Assembly (NCBI RefSeq): GCF_040026395.1
Contig: NZ_CP157278.1
Span: 3,968,001 to 4,032,000 of the forward strand
DNA from: Pedobacter lusitanus
Lineage (GTDB): Bacteria; Bacteroidota; Bacteroidia; Sphingobacteriales; Sphingobacteriaceae
Reading direction: 5' to 3'
Length of the DNA stretch: 64,000 nucleotides
The notes beneath the pieces are model-generated. The model was not told the origin of the DNA, did no database searches, and saw only the letters and a program-made list of their open reading frames with translations. Position 1 is the stretch's first letter; each line of letters starts with the position of its first letter. Made by a program: the position numbers and the translations under genes. This document shows, in pieces, positions 53,828 to 63,033 of the stretch.

Positions 53828-55666
53828 ATGTGTGGAATAGTAGGATATATAGGTTATAGAGAAGCGTGGCCAATTGTGCTGAAGGGCTTAAAAAGATTAG
53901 AATACCGTGGGTATGACAGTGCAGGAATTGCATTGATTAATCCTGATGGATTGCATTTATACAAAAAAGCAGGAAAGGTTCAGGAGCTTGAAAATTTTGC
54001 TGAAGGAAAAGATCAGTCAGGGACTATAGGTATGGGACATACCCGTTGGGCAACCCATGGTGAACCATCTGATCGGAATTCACATCCTCATACTTCCAAT
54101 GATGGTAAATTAACCATTATTCATAATGGAATTATAGAGAATTATGCTACACTGAAAGAAGAACTGCTTTCAAGAGGCCATATCTTCAACAGTGATACCG
54201 ATACAGAAGTACTGATTCATCTGGTTGAAGAAATCTATAAAAAAGAGAATACAGACTTATTGGAAGCTGTGCGTCTGGCATTACATCAGGTTAGTGGTGC
54301 TTATGCTATTGTAATTATGGACAATGATCATCCTGATCAGCTTATAGCAGCCAGAAAAGGTAGTCCTATGGTGATTGGTGTTGGTACAGGAGAATATTTT
54401 ATTGCTTCGGATGCTACACCAATTATTGAGTATACAAAAAATGTAATCTATCTGAATGATAATGAAATTGCTTTTCTGAAACGTGATGAGTTACTGATTA
54501 AGCGACTGGATAATATCATACAGACCCCTTATATCCAGGAACTGGAACTTAAGCTTGAGATGCTTGAAAAAGGTGGTTATGAGCACTTCATGTTAAAGGA
54601 GATTTTTGAGCAGTCCAGATCTATCAGAGATTGTATGAGAGGTCGTATATATCCTAACGAAGGAAGAGTACAGCTGGGTGGAATCAAAGAATATGCTGAT
54701 AAGCTTAAAAATATAGACCGGATAATTATTGTTGCCTGCGGAACCTCATGGCATGCGGGATTGGTTGGAGAGTATTTAATAGAGGAGTATGCAAGGATAC
54801 CGGTTGAAGTTGAGTATGCTTCAGAGTTCCGTTACAGAAATCCGATTATTACCGAAAAGGATGTGGTTATTGCAATTTCTCAATCCGGAGAAACAGCAGA
54901 TACTATGGCCGCGATAGAAATGGCCAAAGAAAAAGGGGCAACTATTTTTGGAGTTTGTAATGTTGTCGGAGCTTCTATTCCACGACTTACTCATGCAGGT
55001 GTTTATACCCATGCCGGTCCTGAAATTGGAGTTGCTTCTACAAAGGCATTCACCGCTCAGGTAACTGTACTTACACTGATGGCTTTTTATATGGCACAGC
55101 AGAAAGGTACTTTGACACAAGCCAAATTGGTAGAGTTGTTAACTGAACTGGATTGTATTCCTGAGAAAATCACCAAAGCCTTAGCATCTAATGAGCTGAT
55201 CAAAGAGATTGCCCATAAATTTAAAGATTCCAGAAACTGTCTGTTCCTGGGTAGAGGAAGTGGTTTTCCTGTAGCTCTTGAAGGTGCATTGAAATTAAAA
55301 GAGATATCTTATATCCATGCTGAAGGATATCCGGCAGCTGAAATGAAACATGGCCCGATTGCACTGATTGACGAAGAAATGCCGGTAGTGGTGATCGCTA
55401 CTAAAAACTCTTCTTACGAGAAGGTAATCAGTAATATTCAGGAAGTAAAAGCAAGAAAAGGAATTGTTCTGGCTATTGTAACTGAAGGTGATACTGAAGT
55501 TCGTAAAATGGCAGACTATTGTATAGAGATTCCTGATTCAAGTGAGGCTTTCTTACCATTACTGGCTACTATACCATTACAGTTGCTTTCTTATCATATT
55601 GCTTTGTTAAGAGGATGTAATGTGGATCAGCCAAGAAATCTGGCAAAATCCGTAACTGTAGAATAA
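53828..55666 (+). CDS. glmS: Glutamine-fructose-6-phosphate aminotransferase (isomerising)
   Basis: Makes glucosamine-6-phosphate, the first step towards UDP-GlcNAc for peptidoglycan, LPS and the amino sugars of the polysaccharide locus. 612 aa, normal length. The N-terminal glutaminase begins with the catalytic Cys (MCGIVGYIGYREA), with RLEYRGYDSAG and HTRWATHGEPSDRNSHPH. Two SIS sugar-isomerase domains follow (IVACGTSWHAG, SQSGETADT, FLGRGSGFPVALEGALKLKEISY); the C-terminus PRNLAKSVTVE is canonical. Upstream are a TAGATTTA -7-like box (53800-53807) and a palindrome GACAATTGTC (53739-53748). No glmS ribozyme was recognised. A strong terminator follows. Confidence 0.98.
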   Translation: MCGIVGYIGYREAWPIVLKGLKRLEYRGYDSAGIALINPDGLHLYKKAGKVQELENFAEGKDQSGTIGMGHTRWATHGEPSDRNSHPHTSNDGKLTIIHNGIIENYATLKEELLSRGHIFNSDTDTEVLIHLVEEIYKKENTDLLEAVRLALHQVSGAYAIVIMDNDHPDQLIAARKGSPMVIGVGTGEYFIASDATPIIEYTKNVIYLNDNEIAFLKRDELLIKRLDNIIQTPYIQELELKLEMLEKGGYEHFMLKEIFEQSRSIRDCMRGRIYPNEGRVQLGGIKEYADKLKNIDRIIIVACGTSWHAGLVGEYLIEEYARIPVEVEYASEFRYRNPIITEKDVVIAISQSGETADTMAAIEMAKEKGATIFGVCNVVGASIPRLTHAGVYTHAGPEIGVASTKAFTAQVTVLTLMAFYMAQQKGTLTQAKLVELLTELDCIPEKITKALASNELIKEIAHKFKDSRNCLFLGRGSGFPVALEGALKLKEISYIHAEGYPAAEMKHGPIALIDEEMPVVVIATKNSSYEKVISNIQEVKARKGIVLAIVTEGDTEVRKMADYCIEIPDSSEAFLPLLATIPLQLLSYHIALLRGCNVDQPRNLAKSVTVE

Positions 55667-55689
55667 GAATAAGAGTTTTTCTGCTATAC

Positions 55690-55725
55690 AAAAGGCCCCC
55701 GGTTTATTTAAACCGGGGGCCTTTT
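55690..55725. terminator. Strong bidirectional terminator between glmS and dxs
   Basis: A perfect 16-bp GC-rich stem (55690-55705 and 55710-55725) with a 4-nt loop, ending in a T run on either strand. It separates two convergent genes. Confidence 0.93.
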
Positions 55726-55776
55726 ATTTTCCTGTAATTGATATCAAAACAATTTCTCTCTGAAGAGAAATGTGTT

Positions 55777-57705
55777 TTAAGAAGCGATAGTAGCAGTTGT
55801 TCTGCCCACCACCATCTTTTTTACCGTTTCTATAATTCCGGTCTTATCATAACCACAGATTGCCCATAACTCACTCTGTTCCCCATGGTCAACAACCTTA
55901 TCCGGAATACCCAGACGGATTACATTGGCCTGGTAATGGTGATCAGCCATAAATTCCAGAACTGCTGAACCCATCCCGCCTTGCAGACAGCCATCTTCTA
56001 CAGTGATTATTTTTTTATAGCGTTTAAAAACATCATGCAGCAAAGCCTCATCCAGAGGTTTAACAAAACGCATATCATAATGTGCCGGATGAATACCTTC
56101 CGTATTTAGGTCTTTACAAGCTTCAACAGCGAAGTTACCCACGTTTCCGATAGTCAGAATAGCGACTTCCTCTCCATCACAAATTTTTCTGCCCTTTCCA
56201 ACCTCAATAGTTTTGAAAGGACGTTTCCAGTCTACCATCACTCCATTTCCTCTGGGGTAACGAATAGAAAAAGGCCCCATGTTTTCCAGCTGTGCCGTAT
56301 ACATCAGGTTTCTGAGCTCTTCTTCGTTCATTGGGGCAGCAACAGTCATGTTAGGTATACAGCGCATGTAAGCCAGATCATAAGCACCGTGGTGCGTTGC
56401 GCCGTCAGAACCTGCAAAACCTGCACGATCCAGACAAAAAACAACATTTAAGTTTTGTATAGCCACATCATGGATCACCTGATCATAAGCGCGCTGCATA
56501 AAACTGGAATAAATATTACAGAAAGGCAGCATGCCCTGCGTTGCTAATCCGGCAGAGAAAGTAACCGCATGCTGTTCAGCAATACCCACGTCAAATGCGC
56601 GGTCAGGCATTGCTTTCATCATGATGTTCATCGATGATCCCGAAGGCATAGCAGGGGTAATCCCTACAATATTTTTATTAGCCTCAGCAAGTTCAACCAG
56701 TGTATGTCCGAAAACATCCTGGTATTTTGGTGGCTGCGGTTTATCAGTTACAGACTTTTTAATTTCACCGGTGATCTTATCAAAAAGACCTGGCGCATGC
56801 CATTTGGTCTGATCCTTCTCTGCTAATGCAAAGCCTTTTCCTTTAACAGTTACACAATGTAATAGCTTGGGGCCGGGAATATCTTTAAGATCTTTCAGCA
56901 CAGCAGCTAATTTTTTCACGTCGTGACCATCAACCGGGCCAAAATATCTGAAATTTAACGATTCAAAAAGGTTGCTTTGATTCAATAAAGTCCCTTTGAT
57001 GCTCTTCTCTATCTTTTTGACGAATTTATGTGCATTAGGACCAAGTTCAGAAAGTTTGATCAGTACATTTGAAATATCATCCCTGAACCGGTTATAAGAT
57101 TTAGAAGTGGTAATATTTGTTAAATATTCTTTAAGTGCACCAACATTCGGATCAATAGACATGCAGTTGTCATTCAGAATAACCAGCAGGTTTGAATTTT
57201 CAATTCCAGCGTGGTTAAGTCCTTCGAAAGCAAGTCCGGCAGTCATTGAACCATCACCAATTACGGCTACATGCTGACGGTCTTTTTCACCTTTTAACTG
57301 TGAAGCTACAGCCATACCCAATGCTGCAGAAATTGAGGTAGAAGAGTGACCAACACCCATGGTATCGTATTCACTTTCACTGATATTCGGAAAACCGCTT
57401 ATACCATTAAGTAACCGGTTGGTATGAAAGACAGATTTCCTGCCGGTAAGAATTTTATGGCCGTAAGCCTGATGGCCCACGTCCCAGACTAATTTATCAT
57501 AAGGAGTATTCAGAACGTAATGTAAAGCAACAGTAAGCTCTACAACACCAAGACTGGAAGAAAAATGGCCCCCGTTTACGCTAACAGTATCAATGATGTA
57601 CTGACGTAATTCCTGGCTGATTTGTTCCAGATCATCTTCTTTATACTGCTTTAAGTCAGCAGGATAATTTATGTTTGGTAGTAATGGAGATTTGAAGTTT
57701 TCCAT
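55777..57705 (-). CDS. dxs: 1-deoxy-D-xylulose-5-phosphate synthase
   Basis: Thiamine-diphosphate enzyme that condenses pyruvate and glyceraldehyde-3-phosphate, first step of the MEP isoprenoid pathway. 642 aa from the ATG at 57705; an in-frame TTG at 57726 would add seven residues but is less likely. Motifs: [16 protein letters not shown], ThDP site [18 protein letters not shown] ... [50 protein letters not shown], and a complete C-terminal transketolase domain ([13 protein letters not shown]). It is convergent with glmS and divergent from glyA. Confidence 0.97.
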   Translation of the reverse strand: MENFKSPLLPNINYPADLKQYKEDDLEQISQELRQYIIDTVSVNGGHFSSSLGVVELTVALHYVLNTPYDKLVWDVGHQAYGHKILTGRKSVFHTNRLLNGISGFPNISESEYDTMGVGHSSTSISAALGMAVASQLKGEKDRQHVAVIGDGSMTAGLAFEGLNHAGIENSNLLVILNDNCMSIDPNVGALKEYLTNITTSKSYNRFRDDISNVLIKLSELGPNAHKFVKKIEKSIKGTLLNQSNLFESLNFRYFGPVDGHDVKKLAAVLKDLKDIPGPKLLHCVTVKGKGFALAEKDQTKWHAPGLFDKITGEIKKSVTDKPQPPKYQDVFGHTLVELAEANKNIVGITPAMPSGSSMNIMMKAMPDRAFDVGIAEQHAVTFSAGLATQGMLPFCNIYSSFMQRAYDQVIHDVAIQNLNVVFCLDRAGFAGSDGATHHGAYDLAYMRCIPNMTVAAPMNEEELRNLMYTAQLENMGPFSIRYPRGNGVMVDWKRPFKTIEVGKGRKICDGEEVAILTIGNVGNFAVEACKDLNTEGIHPAHYDMRFVKPLDEALLHDVFKRYKKIITVEDGCLQGGMGSAVLEFMADHHYQANVIRLGIPDKVVDHGEQSELWAICGYDKTGIIETVKKMVVGRTTATIAS

Positions 57706-57918
57706 GCAGGGTTTAATAGACAACAATATACAAAGTACGGGATTTTAGTTAAGATAAACACAAAATAATAGTCATTCAAATAACAGGAACGTTTTTGGTT
57801 TGAGGGATAGGGCATTTAAGCTATTTAAACCCATAAATAAACTATAAACAATTTGAGCATCTAAATTTCAACAGCTTCTGGTGAAAATGATTATTTTTAC
57901 AAAAATATACTTTGATAA

Positions 57919-59190
57919 ATGGAACGAGATACTTTAATTTTTGATTTGATTGACAGGGAATTAGACCGTCAGGAAAATGGCCTTGAGCTGATTGCTTCAG
58001 AGAATTTCGTAAGCAAACAGGTAATGGAAGCTGCGGGTTCAGTATTAACTAACAAGTATGCTGAAGGCTTACCAGGCAAACGTTATTATGGCGGTTGTCA
58101 GGTAGTTGATGAGGTTGAGAACATTGCGATTGAACGTGCAAAAAAACTATTTGGTGCTGAATGGGTAAATGTTCAGCCGCACTCTGGTGCACAGGCTAAT
58201 GCAGCTGTGATGCTGGCAGTAATACAACCTGGCGATAAGATTCTGGGATTTGACCTGTCACATGGCGGGCACTTAACACACGGTTCTCCTGTTAATTTTT
58301 CAGGTAAATTGTATCAACCACTTTTCTACGGAGTAAAAAAAGAAGACGGGCTGATTGACTATGCAAAACTGGAAGAAGTGGCTTTGGCTGAACGTCCAAA
58401 ACTGATTATCTGCGGTGCATCTGCTTATTCAAGAGAATGGGATTATGCATTTATCCGTAGCGTAGCTGATAAAATTGGTGCATTGGTTCTTGCTGATATA
58501 TCACATCCTGCAGGACTGATTGCAAGAGGCTTGCTGGCTAACCCGCTTCCGCACTGTCATATTGTAACCACAACGACCCATAAAACACTGCGTGGTCCTC
58601 GTGGCGGACTGATCATGATGGGTAAAGATTTTGAAAATCCATTTGGTTTGAAAACTCCTAAAGGGGAAACCAGAATGATGTCATCCGTTTTAGATATGGC
58701 TGTTTTCCCTGGAACTCAGGGTGGACCATTAGAGCATATTATTGCAGCTAAAGCAATTGCATTTGGCGAAGCTTTAAGTGACGAATATCTTGTTTATATC
58801 AAGCAGGTACAGGCTAATGCTCAGGCAATGGCAAAAGCATTTGTGAACAGAGGTTACGGTATCATCTCCGGAGGTACAGATAATCACTTAATGCTGATCG
58901 ATCTGCGTAATAAAAATATAACTGGAAAAGTTGCAGAAAATGCGCTTGAAAAAGCAGATATTACCGTGAACAAGAATATGGTGCCGTTTGACGATAAATC
59001 TCCTTTTGTAACTTCAGGTATACGTGTAGGAACTGCTGCAATCACAAGCAGAGGATTTAAAGAGCAGGAAATGGAGAAAATTGTTGATTTAATAGATCAG
59101 GTTTTAACTAATCCGGAAGATGATGCCCATTTGAGTGAAGTGAGAAGACAAGTGACTGAATTGGTTGCAGGTTTTCCATTATACAAGTAA
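57919..59190 (+). CDS. glyA: Serine hydroxymethyltransferase
   Basis: PLP enzyme that interconverts serine and glycine with tetrahydrofolate, feeding one-carbon metabolism. 423 aa, normal length. Motifs: [58 protein letters not shown], and the PLP lysine in [19 protein letters not shown]. The gene is 192 bp from dxs on the opposite strand and is followed 20 bp later by the hybrid kinase, which may be read through. Confidence 0.97.
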   Translation: MERDTLIFDLIDRELDRQENGLELIASENFVSKQVMEAAGSVLTNKYAEGLPGKRYYGGCQVVDEVENIAIERAKKLFGAEWVNVQPHSGAQANAAVMLAVIQPGDKILGFDLSHGGHLTHGSPVNFSGKLYQPLFYGVKKEDGLIDYAKLEEVALAERPKLIICGASAYSREWDYAFIRSVADKIGALVLADISHPAGLIARGLLANPLPHCHIVTTTTHKTLRGPRGGLIMMGKDFENPFGLKTPKGETRMMSSVLDMAVFPGTQGGPLEHIIAAKAIAFGEALSDEYLVYIKQVQANAQAMAKAFVNRGYGIISGGTDNHLMLIDLRNKNITGKVAENALEKADITVNKNMVPFDDKSPFVTSGIRVGTAAITSRGFKEQEMEKIVDLIDQVLTNPEDDAHLSEVRRQVTELVAGFPLYK

Positions 59191-59210
59191 CAAATACGGG
59201 TTAATCAATT

Positions 59211-61985
59211 ATGCCAATAAATACAGGAGTATTATCACCTAGTGAAAAGGAAAGATTATGTGCTTTGTACACATATCACATCCTCGATACTCCCGTAGAG
59301 AAAAGCTTTGATAACCTTGCCAGACTGGCAACACAAATATTTAATATGCCCATTGCCTTGATTTCTCTTCTGGATAAAGAGAGGCAATGGGTTAAATCTG
59401 CTGTCGGAACCGAAGTAAAAGAGTTCCCCCGTGAACAATCCTTTTGTGAATATACGATCAGAGGAAATAGTGTATTCGAAATTCCCGACACTTTACAGGA
59501 CAGCCGTTTTGCTGATTACCCCGTAGTCACAGGTACACCCAATGTCAGATATTATGCCGGAGCACCGCTGATTGATGATAATGGATATGCCCTTGGTACG
59601 CTCTGCCTGTTTGATCAGGTTCCCCGTCAACTGAATGATAATCAGAAAGATATTCTAAAGAGTATAGCTGAAGAAGTTGTAGTGCATCTGGTTCTGAAAA
59701 AGAAAGATGAACAGATCCGCTCGAGCGTTACGCGTTGTCAGGAGCTGCTGGATATTACCGGTGTCTCACCGGAAATTCATTGTATTCTTGATTTCAGAGG
59801 AAAGGTTTTGTTTGTTAATGAAGCTGTGACCCGTTTGCTGGGCTATACTGTAGCCGAAGCAATGGAACTGGGGCTTTTAGATGTATGTTATCCTGAAGAT
59901 GTTCCCCGGGTTATCAAAAGTATCGAATCGGGGCTGAAAAGCAATTATAAAGAACTTCATATTGATTTCCGTGTAGTTGGCCGGGATCAGATCATTCGCT
60001 GGATCAGCTGGTCGCTGGTGTCCAAGAATCGCCGCTGGTATACCTATGGCAGAGACATCACCGATAATAAAAAGATTGAGAGTGATTTGATGCGGTTGTC
60101 TTTTGTGGCCAGTAAAGTCAATAATGCTGTAGTGATCAATGACGCAGATAACCATGTAACCTGGGTCAATGCAGCCTTTGAGAAGATAACCGGCTTTAGC
60201 CTGGAAGATGTCAGGGGAAAGCGTCTTGGAGATTTGATTATCGGGCCCAATACTGATCTGGAATTAATTGCAGAAGTAAGAAAACTGACTAAACAACGTC
60301 AGTCTTTTACGATTGATATGCTTGCTTACCGGAAAGATAAGAAGGAAATCTGGCTGTCAGTTTATAATACAGTCGTGCTCGATGACAGAGGTAATGTAGA
60401 CATCGAAGTTGAAATTATTATTGATATTACGGATAAAAAACGGGCAGAAGAAGAGCTTCAGGTCTTGTCTATGGTAGCCAGTAAAACCAATACCGGTGTT
60501 AATATCCAGGATAATGAAGGCATTACAACCTGGGTAAACCAATCCCTTGAAAAATTAACCGGATATAAAAAAGAAGAACTTTACGGACATCATTTAGGTA
60601 ACATTCTCTCTCCGAATTTTTATGATCAGGAGCTGATTGCCACGTCGAGAAATAAGAGCAGGAATAATCAGTCTTACACCATAGAGGTACATGCAGAGAA
60701 AAAGGACGGATCACCGATCTGGTTATCTGTTTCCAATACACCTATTATCAATAATAAGGGAAAAGTTGAACGGCAGATAGATCTGATATCAGATATTACA
60801 CAGCGCAAGCAGGTAGAGAAAGAAATGATTGAGGCCAAAGAACAGGCATTAAAGCTCAGTGAAGCTAAAGAAATGTTCCTTTCGGTCATGAGTCACGAAA
60901 TCCGGACTCCTTTGAATGCCGTAATAGGTATGACACATTTACTGTTGGATAATGACCCTAAAATATCACAGATCGATGATCTGAATATTCTGAAGTTCTC
61001 TGGTGAAAATCTGTTGCATATCATTAATGATATTCTGGATTTTACAAAAATGGAGACTGGTAAAATGGAGCTGGAAGTTTTCCCTTTTAACTTGAAAACA
61101 CTGGCCAATGATATAGTGAATTCCTTGCAGGTAAATGTCAGAAAAAAAGGAAATCAGTTAAATCTGGTTTTTGATCCGCTGATACCTGCACTGGTTTCGG
61201 GCGATAAAAACCGTTTGTACCAGGTCCTGATGAATTTTCTGGGCAATGCGATCAAATTTACAGAGAATGGTCAGATACAGCTTAAACTGAGTCTGGCAGG
61301 AGAGAGCGATGAAAAATCAGTGATCCGGTTTGAGATAGCCGATAATGGAATTGGAATTCCCAAAGACAAACAGAATTATATCTTTGAAACCTTTACCCAG
61401 GCAAAAACTGATATCTCCAGGAAATACGGAGGAACAGGTTTGGGGCTGGCTATTACCAAGAAGCTGCTTCAGATGTTTAATTCAGATATTATTGTAGACA
61501 GTACAGAAGGTGAGGGAACAACTTTTTCATTTGAAATTGCCTTCAGTAAAACAGCAGAATTATCAGCACCTCCCGGAAACAGTACAGAAATGAGTGTTTT
61601 TATTGGCAGGAAAATTTTGGTGGTGGATGATAATGAAATTAATATCCTGATAGCCAAACGCATTTTAAGTAAGTGGGGGCTGGAAATTGAATCAGCAATT
61701 AATGGATATGAAGCTATAGAGAAGATTATGACCGAAAGTTATGACCTGATCTTTATGGACATTAAGATGCCAGGAATAGATGGTTTTGAGACTACCGGTA
61801 TTATCAGAGATATTAGCGGGTCATATTATAAAAACGTTCCTATTATTGCACTGACTGCTTCTACACTTAAAAATGATCATTATAAGTTTAAAGAATGCGG
61901 TATGAACGGACATGTTTTAAAACCGTTTAATCCCGAAGAAATCAAACATCTGCTTTTTGGATTTCTGTCCAGAAAAAAAGAGTAG
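59211..61985 (+). CDS. Hybrid histidine kinase: GAF-PAS-PAS-PAS-HisKA-HATPase-receiver
   Basis: Soluble hybrid kinase of 924 aa. GAF domain (about 15-165, YHILDTPVEKSFDNLARLATQIF ... YYAGAPLIDDNGYALGTLCLFD). Three PAS domains: about 180-290, 295-415 (VASKVNNAVVINDADNHVTWVNAAFEKITGFS) and 418-540 (VASKTNTGVNIQDNEGITTWVNQSLEKLTGYK); the last two look like a tandem duplication. HisKA with His about 562 (SVMSHEIRTPLNAVIGM), HATPase with FLGNAIKFTENG, ADNGIGIPKDKQ and GTGLGLAITKKL, then a receiver domain with phospho-Asp about 850 (LIFMDIKMPGIDGF). No membrane helix. It starts 20 bp after glyA. Signal and partner unknown. Confidence 0.93.
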   Translation: MPINTGVLSPSEKERLCALYTYHILDTPVEKSFDNLARLATQIFNMPIALISLLDKERQWVKSAVGTEVKEFPREQSFCEYTIRGNSVFEIPDTLQDSRFADYPVVTGTPNVRYYAGAPLIDDNGYALGTLCLFDQVPRQLNDNQKDILKSIAEEVVVHLVLKKKDEQIRSSVTRCQELLDITGVSPEIHCILDFRGKVLFVNEAVTRLLGYTVAEAMELGLLDVCYPEDVPRVIKSIESGLKSNYKELHIDFRVVGRDQIIRWISWSLVSKNRRWYTYGRDITDNKKIESDLMRLSFVASKVNNAVVINDADNHVTWVNAAFEKITGFSLEDVRGKRLGDLIIGPNTDLELIAEVRKLTKQRQSFTIDMLAYRKDKKEIWLSVYNTVVLDDRGNVDIEVEIIIDITDKKRAEEELQVLSMVASKTNTGVNIQDNEGITTWVNQSLEKLTGYKKEELYGHHLGNILSPNFYDQELIATSRNKSRNNQSYTIEVHAEKKDGSPIWLSVSNTPIINNKGKVERQIDLISDITQRKQVEKEMIEAKEQALKLSEAKEMFLSVMSHEIRTPLNAVIGMTHLLLDNDPKISQIDDLNILKFSGENLLHIINDILDFTKMETGKMELEVFPFNLKTLANDIVNSLQVNVRKKGNQLNLVFDPLIPALVSGDKNRLYQVLMNFLGNAIKFTENGQIQLKLSLAGESDEKSVIRFEIADNGIGIPKDKQNYIFETFTQAKTDISRKYGGTGLGLAITKKLLQMFNSDIIVDSTEGEGTTFSFEIAFSKTAELSAPPGNSTEMSVFIGRKILVVDDNEINILIAKRILSKWGLEIESAINGYEAIEKIMTESYDLIFMDIKMPGIDGFETTGIIRDISGSYYKNVPIIALTASTLKNDHYKFKECGMNGHVLKPFNPEEIKHLLFGFLSRKKE

Positions 61986-62004
61986 ACAAGTCCCTTACTG
62001 ATAA

Positions 62005-62078
62005 CCTTAAAAACAAAGAGCCGGAAATCTATTACAGAAATTCCGACCCCTAAATTAACGCTCTCAGATAATAAACCA
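62005..62078 (-). repeat. Copy 1 of a duplicated hairpin element
   Basis: Plus-strand order: CCTTAAAAA..AAAGAGCCG, an imperfect hairpin (62022-62045), then the 16-mer CTAAATTAACGCTCTC (62050-62065) and a short tail that also resembles copy 2. Read on the minus strand it is 16-mer, hairpin, then a T-rich end (TCTTTGTTTTT), like the end of a small RNA or a terminator. Confidence 0.65.
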
Positions 62079-62160
62079 GTTTAGGAGCTGATTTGTTTGA
62101 ACTCAAATGATTTTTTTTATAAAAGGGTCTGAATCAGACGAAAAAAGATAATTATGGAAG

Positions 62161-62244
62161 CCTTAAAAGATAAAGGGCCGATATTTCTATAAAGAAAATA
62201 TCGACCCTTACCATCTAAATTAACGCTCTCGAATATATAAACGA
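62161..62244 (-). repeat. Copy 2 of the duplicated hairpin element
   Basis: Same layout as copy 1: CCTTAAAAGATAAAGGGCCG, a stronger hairpin (62176-62207, GGG-CGATATTT paired with AAATATCG-CCC), then the identical 16-mer CTAAATTAACGCTCTC (62215-62230). On the minus strand the hairpin is followed by TTTATCTTTT, so it can terminate the comF transcript. The stem bases differ from copy 1 but the pairing is kept, a sign that the fold matters. Confidence 0.65.
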
Positions 62245-62294
62245 GCATAAAATCAAAATGTTATTCATCAGCATAATTTTTATTGTAAATAATT

Positions 62295-62996
62295 TTAAGC
62301 TGTAAAAGCTATTGCCGCAATAGATAGCCTGCTTAACCCATTGTCCAGCAATATCTTTCCGCAAGCCTCCAATGTGGCACCTGTAGTGATGACATCATCA
62401 ATCAGCAGTACATGTTTGTTTTTCAAAAGCCCGGGCTGAAGAATTTTAAATGCAGTCTGCATATTCTCAAAACGATTATATCTGCTTTTTTTAGTTTGTG
62501 TAGCTGTATTTTTCTGCCGGATGAGCAACCTGGTGTTTACCGGCAGCTGTAAAACTTTAGCTACCCCATCTGCAATGCATTTACTTTGATTATAGCCCCT
62601 GCTGTATGCTTTGCTCCAGTGAAGCGGTACCGGAATAATCAGGTCCGCTTTCATTTCTGATCCGGTTTTCAGGAGTTTTTCACCAAGCATGCAGCCCAGT
62701 AAGTATCCGGCATCTTTCTGTCCTTTGTATTTTAACTGATGAATCAGCTGCTGAACTTTTGTTCCTCCTTTTTTAAAATAAAGCAGGGCGATGACCTCAT
62801 GACAATGAATTCGCCCCCAGAACAGTCTGGCAGCAGGATTTTCAGGATAAAGATGAAAATCGGTATAGGGGAGGTCATACAGACAGCCAGTGCAGATGGT
62901 TTTTTCACCATAAAATAAGGCTGTTCCACAGGCATTACAATAGTCCGGGAACAGTAAATGGAAAAAGTCGGCAGTAATACGTTTAATCAGGAACAT
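62295..62996 (-). CDS. comF: ComF-family phosphoribosyltransferase-like protein
   Basis: Protein of 233 aa. The N-terminus carries a double-zinc-ribbon-like set of cysteines (FPDYCNACGTAL ... TICTGCLYDLPY). The C-terminus is a type I phosphoribosyltransferase domain with VLLIDDVITTGATLEACGKIL. IIPVPLHWSKAYSRGYNQSKCIADG is typical of ComF/GntX. ComF is needed for DNA uptake in naturally competent bacteria, but homologues are present in many species and the reaction is not established. It lies 37 bp downstream of rlmN on the same strand and may share its transcript. Confidence 0.9.
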   Translation of the reverse strand: MFLIKRITADFFHLLFPDYCNACGTALFYGEKTICTGCLYDLPYTDFHLYPENPAARLFWGRIHCHEVIALLYFKKGGTKVQQLIHQLKYKGQKDAGYLLGCMLGEKLLKTGSEMKADLIIPVPLHWSKAYSRGYNQSKCIADGVAKVLQLPVNTRLLIRQKNTATQTKKSRYNRFENMQTAFKILQPGLLKNKHVLLIDDVITTGATLEACGKILLDNGLSRLSIAAIAFTA

Positions 62997-63033
62997 ATGG
63001 TAATGTAATCCCGATTAAGCAGAATCAGTTAAA

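Larger units (their letters stand above)
61986..62294. other. 309-bp region between convergent genes, with a duplicated hairpin element
   Basis: No gene seen. It contains two copies of an approximately 75-85 bp element (listed separately) and a small hairpin GTCTG-AAT-CAGAC at 62127-62139. It is the space between the hybrid kinase (plus) and comF (minus). Confidence 0.6.

Noticed and set aside
57706..57726. TTG start for dxs
   Set aside because: It adds only seven residues without family support; the ATG at 57705 is the better start.
62050..62230. Integron attC or CRISPR repeat reading of the two 16-mers
   Set aside because: Only two copies exist, with no regular spacers, no cas genes and no attC core sites. 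The hairpins do not fit attC geometry.
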